The position numbers were made by a program, and so were the translations under genes. 61,451 nucleotides of DNA from Bacteroidales bacterium. Lineage in GTDB: Bacteria; Bacteroidota; Bacteroidia; Bacteroidales; Bacteroidaceae. The notes beneath the pieces are model-generated. The model did no database searches. It saw only the letters and a program-made list of their open reading frames with translations, and was not told the DNA's origin. The first letter of the stretch is position 1, and each line of letters opens with the position of its first letter. Shown in pieces: positions 19,456-27,671 of this stretch. The stretch is taken from NCBI GenBank assembly GCA_030532685.1, contig JAUNKN010000007.1, positions 1-61,451 on the forward strand, read 5' to 3'.

Positions 19456-19490
19456 CTGCCCTCAAACAGCTAATTTGCTGTTGAGGGCAG
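19456..19490 (+). terminator. Terminator-like hairpin after the SusCD/fasciclin locus
   Basis: CTGCCCTCAAACAGC pairs with GCTGTTGAGGGCAG, with one bulged A and a short AT loop, 26 nt after the last stop codon. There is no long T-run, but the position fits the end of the transporter operon. Confidence 0.6.
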
Positions 19491-19595
19491 CGTCTATTCT
19501 AAGGGCGGATTGTGCTTGGTGGCTAAAAAAAGCATTTCTTGTTCATTTTTCTTCTCTCAATCTACATTTTCCCAAATGATTTCAGAATGTAGCTT

Positions 19596-19603
19596 TATCT
19601 TTG
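19596..19603 (+). promoter_or_regulatory. Putative -7 promoter box for the PepSY-like gene
   Basis: TATCTTTG matches the Bacteroidetes -7 consensus TAnnTTTG exactly and lies 65 nt ahead of the start at 19669. No clear TTG is seen at the expected -33 spacing. Its presence argues that the longer reading frame opening at 19510 is not the real start. Confidence 0.45.
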
Positions 19604-19668
19604 CAATATCAAAAAGGACATCATCGTTCTTTTCCCCACTATTACCGACACAAAACACGAAAACTATT

Positions 19669-20106
19669 ATGTACAAGATGCTTCTTATGGCCGTTTTGGC
19701 CTTTGCCAGTGTCGCTCCTGCTCAAGCCGAAGATGACCGCCCCATTGCTTATCAGCAATTGCCTCAAGCTGCTCAGAATTTCGTAAGTCAGCATTTTAAG
19801 GGAAGCACTCCTTCCTTGACGAAAGAAGAACGAGGAGTTTTTCATCGTTCTTACGAAGTTCTCTTCACCAATGGGAACAAAATTGAGTTCGATCGTTCTG
19901 GCCGTTGGACCGACATTGATTGCCGCTACTCTCAAGTGCCCGCTTCGGTTGTACCTGTCCCCATTGCGCAATATGTGAAGCAGCATTTTCCCAATGTACG
20001 CATTGTGGAGCTGCAACGTGAGCGTCGTGGCTATAGTGTAGATTTGAGCAACAAGATTGAACTCGATTTCGACAAGCGTTTCCGTCTCACCAAGTGGGAC
20101 AACTAA
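19669..20106 (+). CDS. Secreted PepSY-like (DUF2874-type) protein
   Basis: A protein of 145 residues from ATG 19669; the frame is open from 19510, but this start gives a clean signal peptide (MYKMLLMAVLAFASVAPAQA, cleaved before EDDRP). The mature part shows two PepSY-like repeats with the pattern LPxxAQxFVxxHF ... FxxGxxIEFDRxGxW: LPQAAQNFVSQHFKG with GNKIEFDRSGRWTDID, and PIAQYVKQHFPNVRIVELQ with NKIELDFDKRFRLTKWD. Such proteins are periplasmic or secreted in Bacteroidetes and their function is unproven; inhibitor-like or envelope roles are suggested for the fold. It has its own promoter and terminator, so it appears monocistronic. Confidence 0.82.
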   Translation: MYKMLLMAVLAFASVAPAQAEDDRPIAYQQLPQAAQNFVSQHFKGSTPSLTKEERGVFHRSYEVLFTNGNKIEFDRSGRWTDIDCRYSQVPASVVPVPIAQYVKQHFPNVRIVELQRERRGYSVDLSNKIELDFDKRFRLTKWDN

Positions 20107-20147
20107 CTCTTCGCTTTTTTAGAGTGATTGAAAAACGAATGATTTGC

Positions 20148-20186
20148 CTCTCTCCTGTGTCGTTTAAGATACGGGAGAGAGTTTTT
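20148..20186 (+). terminator. Rho-independent terminator
   Basis: CTCTCTCCTGTGTC (20148-20161) pairs with GATACGGGAGAGAG (20168-20181) through 14 pairs, two of them G-U, and is followed by TTTTTCTT. It lies about 40 nt after the PepSY-like gene. Confidence 0.88.
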
Positions 20187-20244
20187 CTTGTCTATTTGGG
20201 GCTTTGTACTTTCTCTGACACCGCCAATTAAGTCGAGTATAAAG

Positions 20245-20275
20245 TTGCTGATGTCCTTAAAAATCACTACTTTTG
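20245..20275 (+). promoter_or_regulatory. Bacteroidetes promoter for the S9 peptidase
   Basis: TTG at 20245-20247, a 20-nt spacer and TACTTTTG at 20268-20275 match the -33/-7 consensus. The predicted transcript would begin near 20282, giving a leader of about 66 nt to the start at 20348. A second, weaker pair (TTG 20313-20315, TATCTTTA 20335-20342) would give an almost leaderless transcript and is less likely. Confidence 0.65.
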
Positions 20276-20347
20276 CTTGCGTTTTTGCACTTAATTTCCT
20301 CATAGCCCTTACTTGCGTTGCACATGGGGCTTTTTATCTTTACATCT

Positions 20348-22534
20348 ATGTCTTTAAAAACGATAATGGCAATTACAGCTCTCTCTTTGGCGAGTTTGGC
20401 TGCGGCTCCTTTGGCGCAAGCAGAGCCGTCTTCTTTCATCGGTCGCCAAACTGTTACTTTACACAGTGATCGCATGACTCCCGAAGCCCTCTGGGCTATG
20501 GGGCGTATTGGTACTGTGAATCTGAATGCCGAGGGTACACGCGCCGTATATAGTGTGAGTTATTACAGCGTCCAAGAAAATCGCTCTCATAGCGTACTCT
20601 ATACCTTAGACTTGCGTACGCGAAAAAGTCAGCAGCTCACCACTTCGTCCAAGAGCGAGGTCGGCGCAGTATGGATACGTACTCAAGCTGGACAAGAACG
20701 TATAGCTTATCTGACCAGTGAGAGTGGTAGTCAGCAACTTTGGACCATGGCAACCGATGGTAGCGATCGTCGTCAGGCGAGTTTTGAGGATAGTGATGTC
20801 ATCGACTTTCTCTTCTCTCCCGATGCTCGCCGCGTACTTTTAGTCAAGGAAGTTCCTCAACGCACCTCCATTCAAGAGAACGATGCTGACCTTCCTAAGG
20901 CTACAGGCATGGTGATCAATGAAATGATGTACAAGCATTGGGATCAGTATGTGACTACGGCTCCTCATCCTTTTGTTGCTGAATTTGATGGCGAACGCAC
21001 CAGCGCGGCTAAGGATTTGCTGGAAGGCGAACCTTTTGAGAGCCCGATGATGCCTTTTGGGGGTAACGAGCAGCTGGCTTGGAGTCCCGATGGGCAAAGT
21101 GTGGCTTATACTTGCCGCAAAAAGACGGGACGTGATTATGCCACTTCGACCGATAGCGACATCTTCCTCTACGATATCGCGACAGGGAAAACGCGTAATT
21201 TGTGCAAGCCCGAGGGGTGGACCGCTCCCACGACGACCGACTATACGCGTAGCTTGCGCGATCAAGACATCAATCGTCAAAAGCAGGATGCCAATGTCGG
21301 TTACGATCAAAACCCACAATTCTCACCCGATGGTCGCTATGTCGCTTGGACTAGTATGGAGCGCGATGGCTACGAGAGCGATCGCACGCGCCTTTGTGTG
21401 TACGAACTGAAAACAGGGAAAAAGCGATATGTGACAGAGCGTTTCGAGAGTGGCGTAGATGCTTTTGCATGGGCTCCTGATAGTCGCACACTCTACTTTA
21501 CGGGAGTGTGGCACGGTATGACCAATCTTTACCGTACCGACTTGAAAGGCAATCATCAGGCCATTACTCAGGAACAGGCCGACTATGTGCTTCTCGGTGT
21601 CTTGCCCAATGGCAAGCAGTTGCTCACCAAACGACATTCTATGGCCGCAGCCGATGAGATTTTCCTCGTCGACATCAGAGGCGGAAAAGCCACACAGCTT
21701 ACAGAAGAAAACAAGTGGTTCTATGACCATTTGGCTTTTGGCGAAGTTAAAGCTCGTTGGACAAAAGCAAAGGATGGAAAAGACCTTCATTCTTGGGTCA
21801 TTTATCCCCCACACTTTGATCCCAAAAAGAAGTATCCCACTTTGCTTTTTTGCGAGGGCGGTCCTCAGAGCCCGGTGTCGCAATTCTGGAGCTATCGCTG
21901 GAATTTTCAAATGATGGCCTCGCAAGGCTACATAATCATCGCACCTAACCGACGTGGTTTACCTGGTTTTGGCATGGAGTGGCTCGAAGAAATCAGCGGA
22001 GACTATACAGGACTCTGCATGCAGGACTATCTCTCGGCCATCGACGACTTGGCCAAAGAATCCTATGTCGATCGTGAACGATTGGGCTGTGTCGGAGCGA
22101 GTTTTGGAGGTTTTAGCGTCTATTGGTTAGCCGGCCACCACGAGGGCCGTTTCAAGGCTTTCATCGCTCATGATGGTATCTTCAATACCCAGCAGCAGTA
22201 TCTCGAAACAGAAGAGATGTGGTTTGCCAACTGGGACTTGGATGGTGCTCCTTGGCACAAGAATGCACAAGGAGAAATGGCCTCAGCCTATCGCGAATCG
22301 CCCCATCTCTATGTGGAGCGTTGGGACACTCCGATTCTCTGTATTAGTGGGCAGCGCGACTTCCGCATCGAGCATACGCAAACGCAGAGCGCCTTTAATG
22401 CAGCTCGTCTGCGTGGCGTTCCAGCACAAATGTTGCTCTTCCCCGACGAAAACCATTGGGTGTTGCGTCCTCAAAATGGTATTCTTTGGCAGCGTACATT
22501 CTTCCGTTGGCTCGACAAGTGGCTCAAAAAATAA
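20348..22534 (+). CDS. Prolyl oligopeptidase-family (S9) dipeptidyl-peptidase, DPP5-like
   Basis: A protein of 728 residues from ATG 20348; an in-frame ATG at 20318 is possible, but the later start gives the better signal peptide (MSLKTIMAITALSLASLAAA, cleavage near AQA-EPS). Residues ~45-480 form a WD/PD40-like propeller (AWSPDGQSVAYTC, QFSPDGRYVAWTS, AWAPDSRTLYFTG). The C-terminal alpha/beta hydrolase carries Ser585 in GASFGG, Asp671 in SGQRD and His703 in DENHW, a full catalytic triad. The layout matches periplasmic dipeptidyl-peptidases of oral Bacteroidetes (DPP5 type); whether it is exactly DPP5 is inference. An MFS transporter follows 21 nt later, suggesting peptide cleavage coupled to uptake. 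Confidence 0.9.
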   Translation: MSLKTIMAITALSLASLAAAPLAQAEPSSFIGRQTVTLHSDRMTPEALWAMGRIGTVNLNAEGTRAVYSVSYYSVQENRSHSVLYTLDLRTRKSQQLTTSSKSEVGAVWIRTQAGQERIAYLTSESGSQQLWTMATDGSDRRQASFEDSDVIDFLFSPDARRVLLVKEVPQRTSIQENDADLPKATGMVINEMMYKHWDQYVTTAPHPFVAEFDGERTSAAKDLLEGEPFESPMMPFGGNEQLAWSPDGQSVAYTCRKKTGRDYATSTDSDIFLYDIATGKTRNLCKPEGWTAPTTTDYTRSLRDQDINRQKQDANVGYDQNPQFSPDGRYVAWTSMERDGYESDRTRLCVYELKTGKKRYVTERFESGVDAFAWAPDSRTLYFTGVWHGMTNLYRTDLKGNHQAITQEQADYVLLGVLPNGKQLLTKRHSMAAADEIFLVDIRGGKATQLTEENKWFYDHLAFGEVKARWTKAKDGKDLHSWVIYPPHFDPKKKYPTLLFCEGGPQSPVSQFWSYRWNFQMMASQGYIIIAPNRRGLPGFGMEWLEEISGDYTGLCMQDYLSAIDDLAKESYVDRERLGCVGASFGGFSVYWLAGHHEGRFKAFIAHDGIFNTQQQYLETEEMWFANWDLDGAPWHKNAQGEMASAYRESPHLYVERWDTPILCISGQRDFRIEHTQTQSAFNAARLRGVPAQMLLFPDENHWVLRPQNGILWQRTFFRWLDKWLKK

Positions 22535-22555
22535 GCATAATACAACTTCATCTTT

Positions 22556-23893
22556 ATGACCCAGATTCAAAAACTCAATGACAGCGCGGCCATGCGCTGG
22601 GGAGCGCTTTTCATCGTAGCTTTTACGATGATGGCGGCCTACTATGTGAACGATGTGATGGCTCCACTCAAAACGATGCTTGCCGCCCAACTTAACTGGA
22701 CGAGCGATGAATATGGCACGTTTACGGGAGCTTATAGTTTTCTCAACGTCTTTTTCTTGATGCTCCTTTGGGGCGGGCTCATTCTTGACAAGATTGGAGT
22801 GCGCCTCACGGGTATTGCTGCTACACTCTTGATGGTTGCTGGCACGGCTGCCGAGTGGTATGCCCTCAATGTTTTGGGAGGTACAACGGTACAGGTGTTG
22901 GGTATGAAGCAAGACGTCTTTTTGGCTTCGGCTGGCTATGCAGTGTTTGGTGTAGGTGCAGAGGTGGCTGGTATCACTGTAACGAAGATCATTGCCCGTT
23001 GGTTTGCTGGCAAAGAAATGGCTTTGGCCATGGGCGTACAAGTCGCTTTGGCGCGTATTGGTTCGCAAGCAGCTTATGCCGTAGCGCTTCCTTTGGCCAA
23101 GAATACAGGCCTTACCACTCCCTTGCTCATTGGCCTCATTGTACTGGTGGGAGGCTTTGTTAGTTTCTTGGCTTTCACCTTGCTCGATAAGAAGCTGGAT
23201 GCTCAAATCAAGGCCGATACCACTGTGGCCGACGATGAGAAATTCTCCTTTGCCGATGTCCTGAATGTTGTGAAAAATCCAGGTTTTTGGCTCATCGCAT
23301 TGCTCTGTGTACTCTTTTATAGCTGTGTTTTCCCCTTCCAAAAGTATGCTACCGAACTCATGACGAGCAAATATGGAGTGAGCGAAAACCTCGCAGGCAC
23401 TTTTGTCGGACTTCCTGCTTTGGGAGCACTCATTCTCACACCTGTTTTTGGCGGTATGATCGACAAGCGTGGGCGTAGCGCCTCTATCATGGTGTTGGGT
23501 GCCGCTATGCTCATCGCCGTGCACGCGACCTATGCTATTCCTACGCTCCATGCCTCGGGCTTGGCTATCGCATTGATGATAGTATTGGGTATCGCCTTCT
23601 CCTTGGTTCCTTCGGCCATGTGGCCTGCAGTCGCTAAGATTTTCCCAGCTAAGCAATTGGGAACGGCCTATGCCCTCATCTTTTTGATTCAAAATGTTGG
23701 GCTTTGGGGAGTTCCTACGCTCATTGGCTATGTACTCGAGTCTTATTGCAAGACAGCAACAGGCTACGATTATACCTTGCCGATGATTATTTTCACCAGC
23801 CTGGCCACTTTGGCTTTGGTGGTCGCTTTGTTGCTCAAGGCTGCCGATAAGAAGTTTGGCTATAACTTAGAACTGCCCAATATCAAGCACTAA
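22556..23893 (+). CDS. MFS transporter, possibly MFSD1-like peptide carrier
   Basis: A protein of 445 residues with about 12 hydrophobic segments and an MFS loop 2-3 signature (FLMLLWGGLILDKIGVRLTG); a comparable loop (FGGMIDKRGRSASIMVL) lies in the second half. An insertion around residues 105-120 (GTTVQVLGMKQD) separates two early helices. It is cotranscribed with the S9 dipeptidyl-peptidase upstream. The N-terminal pattern recalls the MFSD1 branch, whose animal member carries dipeptides across the lysosomal membrane; from sequence reading alone this remains a hypothesis. An oxalate/formate-antiporter-type annotation is the alternative. An inner-membrane location is certain. Confidence 0.85.
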   Translation: MTQIQKLNDSAAMRWGALFIVAFTMMAAYYVNDVMAPLKTMLAAQLNWTSDEYGTFTGAYSFLNVFFLMLLWGGLILDKIGVRLTGIAATLLMVAGTAAEWYALNVLGGTTVQVLGMKQDVFLASAGYAVFGVGAEVAGITVTKIIARWFAGKEMALAMGVQVALARIGSQAAYAVALPLAKNTGLTTPLLIGLIVLVGGFVSFLAFTLLDKKLDAQIKADTTVADDEKFSFADVLNVVKNPGFWLIALLCVLFYSCVFPFQKYATELMTSKYGVSENLAGTFVGLPALGALILTPVFGGMIDKRGRSASIMVLGAAMLIAVHATYAIPTLHASGLAIALMIVLGIAFSLVPSAMWPAVAKIFPAKQLGTAYALIFLIQNVGLWGVPTLIGYVLESYCKTATGYDYTLPMIIFTSLATLALVVALLLKAADKKFGYNLELPNIKH

Positions 23894-23921
23894 GTTCACG
23901 TGAAATCCTGACTTACAAAAT

Positions 23922-23963
23922 GCCCCGAGGCTCACATTCGTGAGCCTCGGGGCGTTCATTTTT
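23922..23963 (+). terminator. Strong rho-independent terminator, possibly bidirectional
   Basis: GCCCCGAGGCTCAC and GTGAGCCTCGGGGC form a perfect 14-bp stem with an ATTC loop, followed by GTTCATTTTT. On the opposite strand the stem is followed by ATTTTG, so it could also stop convergent transcription from the kds operon. Confidence 0.92.
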
Positions 23964-24091
23964 AGCAGAGGAAAGTAGGAAAGCCAAGAAGAACGGTGAG
24001 AGAACTGTTCGATAGCTCGTGAGGCCTTCCCTCATGGATAACTCGTTCTTCTGTATCTGATTTTTAGGGAAATCTTTTTGAACCTTGGATT

Positions 24092-24112
24092 TTGCTCTTG
24101 AGGGAAGAGCAA
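24092..24112 (-). terminator. Hairpin downstream of the acyltransferase gene
   Basis: TTGCTCTT-GAGGG-AAGAGCAA is a perfect 8-bp stem 30 nt after the stop codon of the minus-strand acyltransferase. No T-tract follows on the minus strand, so it is a weak candidate by itself; the stem at 23922-23953 could finish termination. Confidence 0.4.
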
Positions 24113-24141
24113 GCTTCCCCCCACAAGGGCTCTGCGGCTTT

Positions 24142-25419
24142 TTACTCTTCTTCCTTGGGGTTGGAAGCCGCCAAAATATCTTTGATTGTTTGTAATGTGC
24201 CTTTCCCAAAGGCTACAATTCCGCGCCCCATGGCGATGAGCATTCGTACAAAGAGTTGATAGAGCATAATGCTCAGGCGCACGACGATGCGTAGCCAGTC
24301 GCTCGGAGTTTCGGTCTTAAAGTTGTGACGCTCACACAAGCGGCGCCAAGCCCATATCCAAAGCAATGGAACTGCTGTGCCCACGAGTGTGTAGAGCATC
24401 CAGAAGAAGTCGTCTTTGGCATGCTGCACAACGGGATGCCCTCCGACCATGCCCCAAGGCAGTCCATATACGCCCACTTTGAGTGCGCTCACCAGCTTAA
24501 AGGCTAAGAGGTGAAAGGCAAAGACGTAGAGAGTGTTGTCGCCCAAATAGAGTAGAGGACGGAGCACTTTGTCGGGGAGAAGTTGTAGGTAGTGGCTCAG
24601 CGCACGGAGGAGGAGAAAACCTGCCGTTCCTGCAACGAATAGCGCGTAGACACTTCCTATTCCTGCAGGACGCGTGCTCATCGACACGGGCAGCCAAATG
24701 ACGAGTGGAGTGAGAACGACGATTCCGGCTCCTAAGCCGAATAAAGGTTTGGCTATTGGAGTTGAAGGATTTTGGGTTTCGTCATGGCGAAGCAAAAAGC
24801 CGATACCCATGAAAGCCACTCCCATGAGCTCGCGATAGCCTCCTTGAGCTACCCCTGTGATTTTCAACTGATCGATGGCCAACCACGTGGCTAAGGCAAG
24901 CATTAGCACAATGATAGTTCCGACTTGCAGCATGCTTCCCCGCAGGCGTTGAAAACGAGTGCTGAGATAAAACAGTGCGAGAAAGGACAAACTGGAAAGC
25001 AAGAGGGCTCGGAAAAACCAAAATGCTCCTGCCAAGAAAGGATCGTAGCCCGACATGTTGAAAACAATGCTCCAAAGGTGCTGGGCGGCTTGCGCCCAAG
25101 AGTAGGGGTGTGTCACTCCTCCCGCGGCATTGCCATATTGCTCTGAGAGCAAACCCAGAGGAAACAACAGGTTGTGGAGCAAAAGAAAGAGAATACTCCA
25201 CCGTACAAAGGGGAAATATAGGCGTCGGAAACGAGACACGACAAAAGCTGTCTTGTCTTGTAAATAGCTCGTTTTGAACATGTAGCCTGCGAAGATGAAA
25301 AACACAGGGACATTGATCATATAGGCAAAGCGCCCCAAGTAGATGGGGGCCGAGGCATGGGCCAGCACAACGAGCAAAATGCCCAATCCTTTGAGTAGGG
25401 TGAAGGTCTTATCGCGCAT
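24142..25419 (-). CDS. Membrane acyltransferase (acyltransferase 3 / OafA-like family)
   Basis: A protein of 425 residues with about 10 transmembrane segments. The N-terminal KGLGILLVVLAHASAP segment holds the family's conserved His in the first helix, and NVPVFFIFAGYMFKTSY follows as in acyltransferase-3 proteins. The family transfers acyl groups, often acetyl, to sugars of LPS, O-antigen or capsule across the inner membrane. It begins 11 nt after kdsD on the same strand, so its target may be LPS core/lipid A or the polysaccharide made by the nearby cluster; this is inference. The C-terminal ~60 residues form a soluble or amphipathic tail ending in NPKEEE. Confidence 0.85.
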   Translation of the reverse strand: MRDKTFTLLKGLGILLVVLAHASAPIYLGRFAYMINVPVFFIFAGYMFKTSYLQDKTAFVVSRFRRLYFPFVRWSILFLLLHNLLFPLGLLSEQYGNAAGGVTHPYSWAQAAQHLWSIVFNMSGYDPFLAGAFWFFRALLLSSLSFLALFYLSTRFQRLRGSMLQVGTIIVLMLALATWLAIDQLKITGVAQGGYRELMGVAFMGIGFLLRHDETQNPSTPIAKPLFGLGAGIVVLTPLVIWLPVSMSTRPAGIGSVYALFVAGTAGFLLLRALSHYLQLLPDKVLRPLLYLGDNTLYVFAFHLLAFKLVSALKVGVYGLPWGMVGGHPVVQHAKDDFFWMLYTLVGTAVPLLWIWAWRRLCERHNFKTETPSDWLRIVVRLSIMLYQLFVRMLIAMGRGIVAFGKGTLQTIKDILAASNPKEEE

Positions 25420-25430
25420 AGTGTGAGAGC

Positions 25431-26381
25431 TTAGAACATGGTGCTAAAGGAGTCTACGATGCCTACAAGTAGACCTTGGTCGTCGACGACAAGCACAGAG
25501 TGAATTTTGCGCTGTTGAAAAATTTGGTCAATCTCGGCCACTTTTGTATCCGCTTGTACGGAAATGGGATGCGAAGTCATAAGGTCGGCCACGGTGTGGT
25601 GATAGAAGGTTTCGCCAAATCGTTCCATGCCTCGGCGCACATCGCCATCGGTGATGATTCCCGCAATGCGTTGTCCCTCCAAGGCAATGCAAAGCCCAAG
25701 GCGTCCGCTTGTCATGTGCACGAGTGCTTCGCCGAGTAACATTTGAGGGGCTACGATGGGGAGGGCATCGGTGTGCATCACATCGCGAGCGCGGGTGAGC
25801 AATCGGCGTCCGAGAGCCCCTCCAGGGTGATATTGGGCAAAGTCGTTGGCCTTGAAATCGCGAGCCACGATGAGGGCACAGGCCAGTGCATCGCCCAGTC
25901 CCAAGGTAGCTGTGGTGCTCGAGGTGGGGGCCAAGCCCATGGGGCAGGCTTCTCGTTCCACCGAAATGTCCAGATGCACCGTGCTGTATTGTGCCAAGAG
26001 CGATTGTGGATTGCCACTCATGCCGATGACGGGAATGCCTTTGGCCAGGAGATAAGGGAAAAAGCGCAGTAATTCGTCCGTTTGCCCCGAATTGCTGATG
26101 GCCAGCAATATGTCATTGTCGTCTATCACACCGAGGTCGCCATGAAAAGCATCGAGCGGATTGATAAAAAAGCTGGGAGTCCCCGTGCTCGATAGTGTAG
26201 CCGCTATTTTGGCTCCGATGTGTCCACTCTTGCCCACACCTGTCACGACGAGCTTGCCGCGGCTGTTGAGAATCAGCTCTACGGCGCGCTCCAAGTCTTC
26301 GCCTATCTTAGGAATGAGTGCCAGCAGAGCTTCGGCCTCGTCGCGTAGGCATTGTATGGCGGTTTCGATGATTTTTGACAT
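25431..26381 (-). CDS. kdsD: Arabinose-5-phosphate isomerase (KpsF/GutQ family)
   Basis: A protein of 316 residues. It interconverts ribulose 5-phosphate and arabinose 5-phosphate, the first committed step of Kdo synthesis. The N-terminal SIS domain (about residues 35-170) shows VVTGVGKSGHIGAKIAATLS, DAFHGDLGVI and LLAISNSGQTDELLRF. Two CBS motifs follow (about 200-316: ARDVMHTDALPIV; VADLMTSHPISVQADT). The length and domain order match the family. It lies 55 nt downstream of kdsA, so the two Kdo-pathway genes are probably cotranscribed. Confidence 0.95.
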   Translation of the reverse strand: MSKIIETAIQCLRDEAEALLALIPKIGEDLERAVELILNSRGKLVVTGVGKSGHIGAKIAATLSSTGTPSFFINPLDAFHGDLGVIDDNDILLAISNSGQTDELLRFFPYLLAKGIPVIGMSGNPQSLLAQYSTVHLDISVEREACPMGLAPTSSTTATLGLGDALACALIVARDFKANDFAQYHPGGALGRRLLTRARDVMHTDALPIVAPQMLLGEALVHMTSGRLGLCIALEGQRIAGIITDGDVRRGMERFGETFYHHTVADLMTSHPISVQADTKVAEIDQIFQQRKIHSVLVVDDQGLLVGIVDSFSTMF

Positions 26382-26436
26382 AAAGAAAAGAATTTGAGAG
26401 CGTACGAAATGGTGAGTGACAGTCGTGTGCTCAACA

Positions 26437-27189
26437 CTACAAAAGGCTTTGAATCACCTGCTCCAAATCACGCAGGTAGAGCATATTGGGGCCATCGCTC
26501 AGGGCTTCGTCGGGCGAAGGGTGGGTCTCGAAGAAATAGCCTTGAGCTCCAAAAGCCTTGGCAGCCAATGCCATGGCTGGCACAAATTGGCGGTCGCCAC
26601 TGGTGGTGCCACCTCCACCTCCTGGTCGCTGCACGGAATGGGTGCAATCCATAATTACACGGTCGGCCCATTGGGCCATAATGGGGAGGTTGCGGAAGTC
26701 GACCACCAGATTGTTGTAGCCAAAGGTCGAACCGCGCTCGCTGAGCCACACTTCGCGCGCTCCTGCTTCTCGACATTTCTCTACGGGAAAGCGCATGTCT
26801 TCGCCCGAGAGAAATTGTGCCTTCTTCACATTGACCACGCGCCCTGTGCGTGCGGCGGCTACCAAAAGGTCGGTTTGACGACACAGAAAAGCGGGGATTT
26901 GCAACACATCGACCACTTGTCCCGCTGCTTCGGCTTGGTAGGCTTCGTGAATGTCGGTGGTGAGCGGGAGCTGATAGCGGCTACCTACATCGGCCAGCAT
27001 TTGTAATCCGCGCTCCAAACCTGGCCCTCTAAAGGAGGAAAGGGAGGTGCGGTTGGCCTTGTCGAAGGAGGCTTTGAAAATGATGTCGACGTGTAGGCGT
27101 TCTCGCAGGGCTACCAGATGAGTCGCTACTTCGTCGAGGAGCGATGCGCTCTCAATGACGCAGGGGCCGGTGATAAATATAGGCTTCAT
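26437..27189 (-). CDS. kdsA: 2-dehydro-3-deoxyphosphooctonate aldolase (Kdo-8-P synthase)
   Basis: A protein of 250 residues from the ATG whose A is at 27189. The frame is open to 27270, but the leading residues are not family-like, whereas MKPIFITGPCVIESASLL is. It condenses phosphoenolpyruvate with arabinose 5-phosphate. Conserved stretches include FKASFDKANRTS, FLCRQTDLL, VNVKKAQFLSGEDM and ETHPSPDEALSDGPNM. Cys in GPCVIES, together with the His, Glu and Asp ligands, fits the metal-dependent class II of KdsA; class I enzymes have Asn here. It is the first gene of kdsA-kdsD-acyltransferase. Confidence 0.95.
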   Translation of the reverse strand: MKPIFITGPCVIESASLLDEVATHLVALRERLHVDIIFKASFDKANRTSLSSFRGPGLERGLQMLADVGSRYQLPLTTDIHEAYQAEAAGQVVDVLQIPAFLCRQTDLLVAAARTGRVVNVKKAQFLSGEDMRFPVEKCREAGAREVWLSERGSTFGYNNLVVDFRNLPIMAQWADRVIMDCTHSVQRPGGGGGTTSGDRQFVPAMALAAKAFGAQGYFFETHPSPDEALSDGPNMLYLRDLEQVIQSLL

Positions 27190-27307
27190 AGGAATATATT
27201 CAAAAAAAGAGGAGGCTCCCGCCACGCTTTGCGACGAGATGCGCATGGCACTAAAGTACAAAACGAGCATAGGCGCTCCACGTCATGCGCATGGGAAGGA
27301 GTTAGTG

Positions 27308-27315
27308 CAAAGTTA
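27308..27315 (-). promoter_or_regulatory. Putative -7 promoter box for kdsA
   Basis: On the minus strand the bases read TAACTTTG, an exact TAnnTTTG match followed by CAC, about 119 nt upstream of kdsA. No good TTG is seen 19-21 nt further upstream, so this is a partial match. Confidence 0.45.
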
Positions 27316-27518
27316 CGGATAAATTTCCATTTCTCAGCATCTCCTTGCTGCGAGCAGGAAGGAAGCTCTCAAAATTGAGGACAAGAGTTTGACAGGTAGC
27401 GACATGAGGACTTTTTCCGCCTCGACATACTCTTGCGGAATGGCGAAAATATGAGGGAAAAAGTGCCCTGCAATGCCAACGGGCATCTGCTTGAAAACAA
27501 ACAGGGAAGGAAAAAAAA

Positions 27519-27580
27519 CTACGTGGGAAGAAAAAAATCCTACGTGCGTCGTAGAAATTTCTACGTCCCACGTAGGATTT
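27519..27580. repeat. Dispersed ACGTAGG palindrome, copy 1
   Basis: Bases 27535-27580 form a 46-nt near-perfect palindrome (two 23-nt arms, two mismatches; arms begin AAATCCTACGTG and end CACGTAGGATTT; centre TAGAAATTTCTA). The flank CTACGTGGGAAG at 27519-27530 repeats part of it. On the minus strand the palindrome is followed by TTTTTTTC, so it can act as a terminator for the wecA-like gene that ends 92 nt upstream. Relatives lie at 43649, 51205 and 61385. Confidence 0.85.
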
Positions 27581-27671
27581 TAGGGATAGGGTGCCGTGAT
27601 AAGCACCACGCGTGATAGAAAGAGCTGCGGCGGCTTGCTCTGATTTTGTTTCCGTATCTATCGGAAGAAAA

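Larger units (their letters stand above)
27190..27671. other. Gap between kdsA and the polysaccharide cluster
   Basis: This stretch holds the kdsA leader and promoter (27190-27315) and, nearer the wecA-like gene, the ACGTAGG palindrome (27519-27580). Short plus-strand open frames here show no domain and are not believed. Confidence 0.6.

Noticed and set aside
19510-19668. Longer N-terminus for the PepSY-like protein starting at 19510
   Set aside because: It would lie upstream of the -7 box at 19596 and destroys the signal peptide that begins at 19669.
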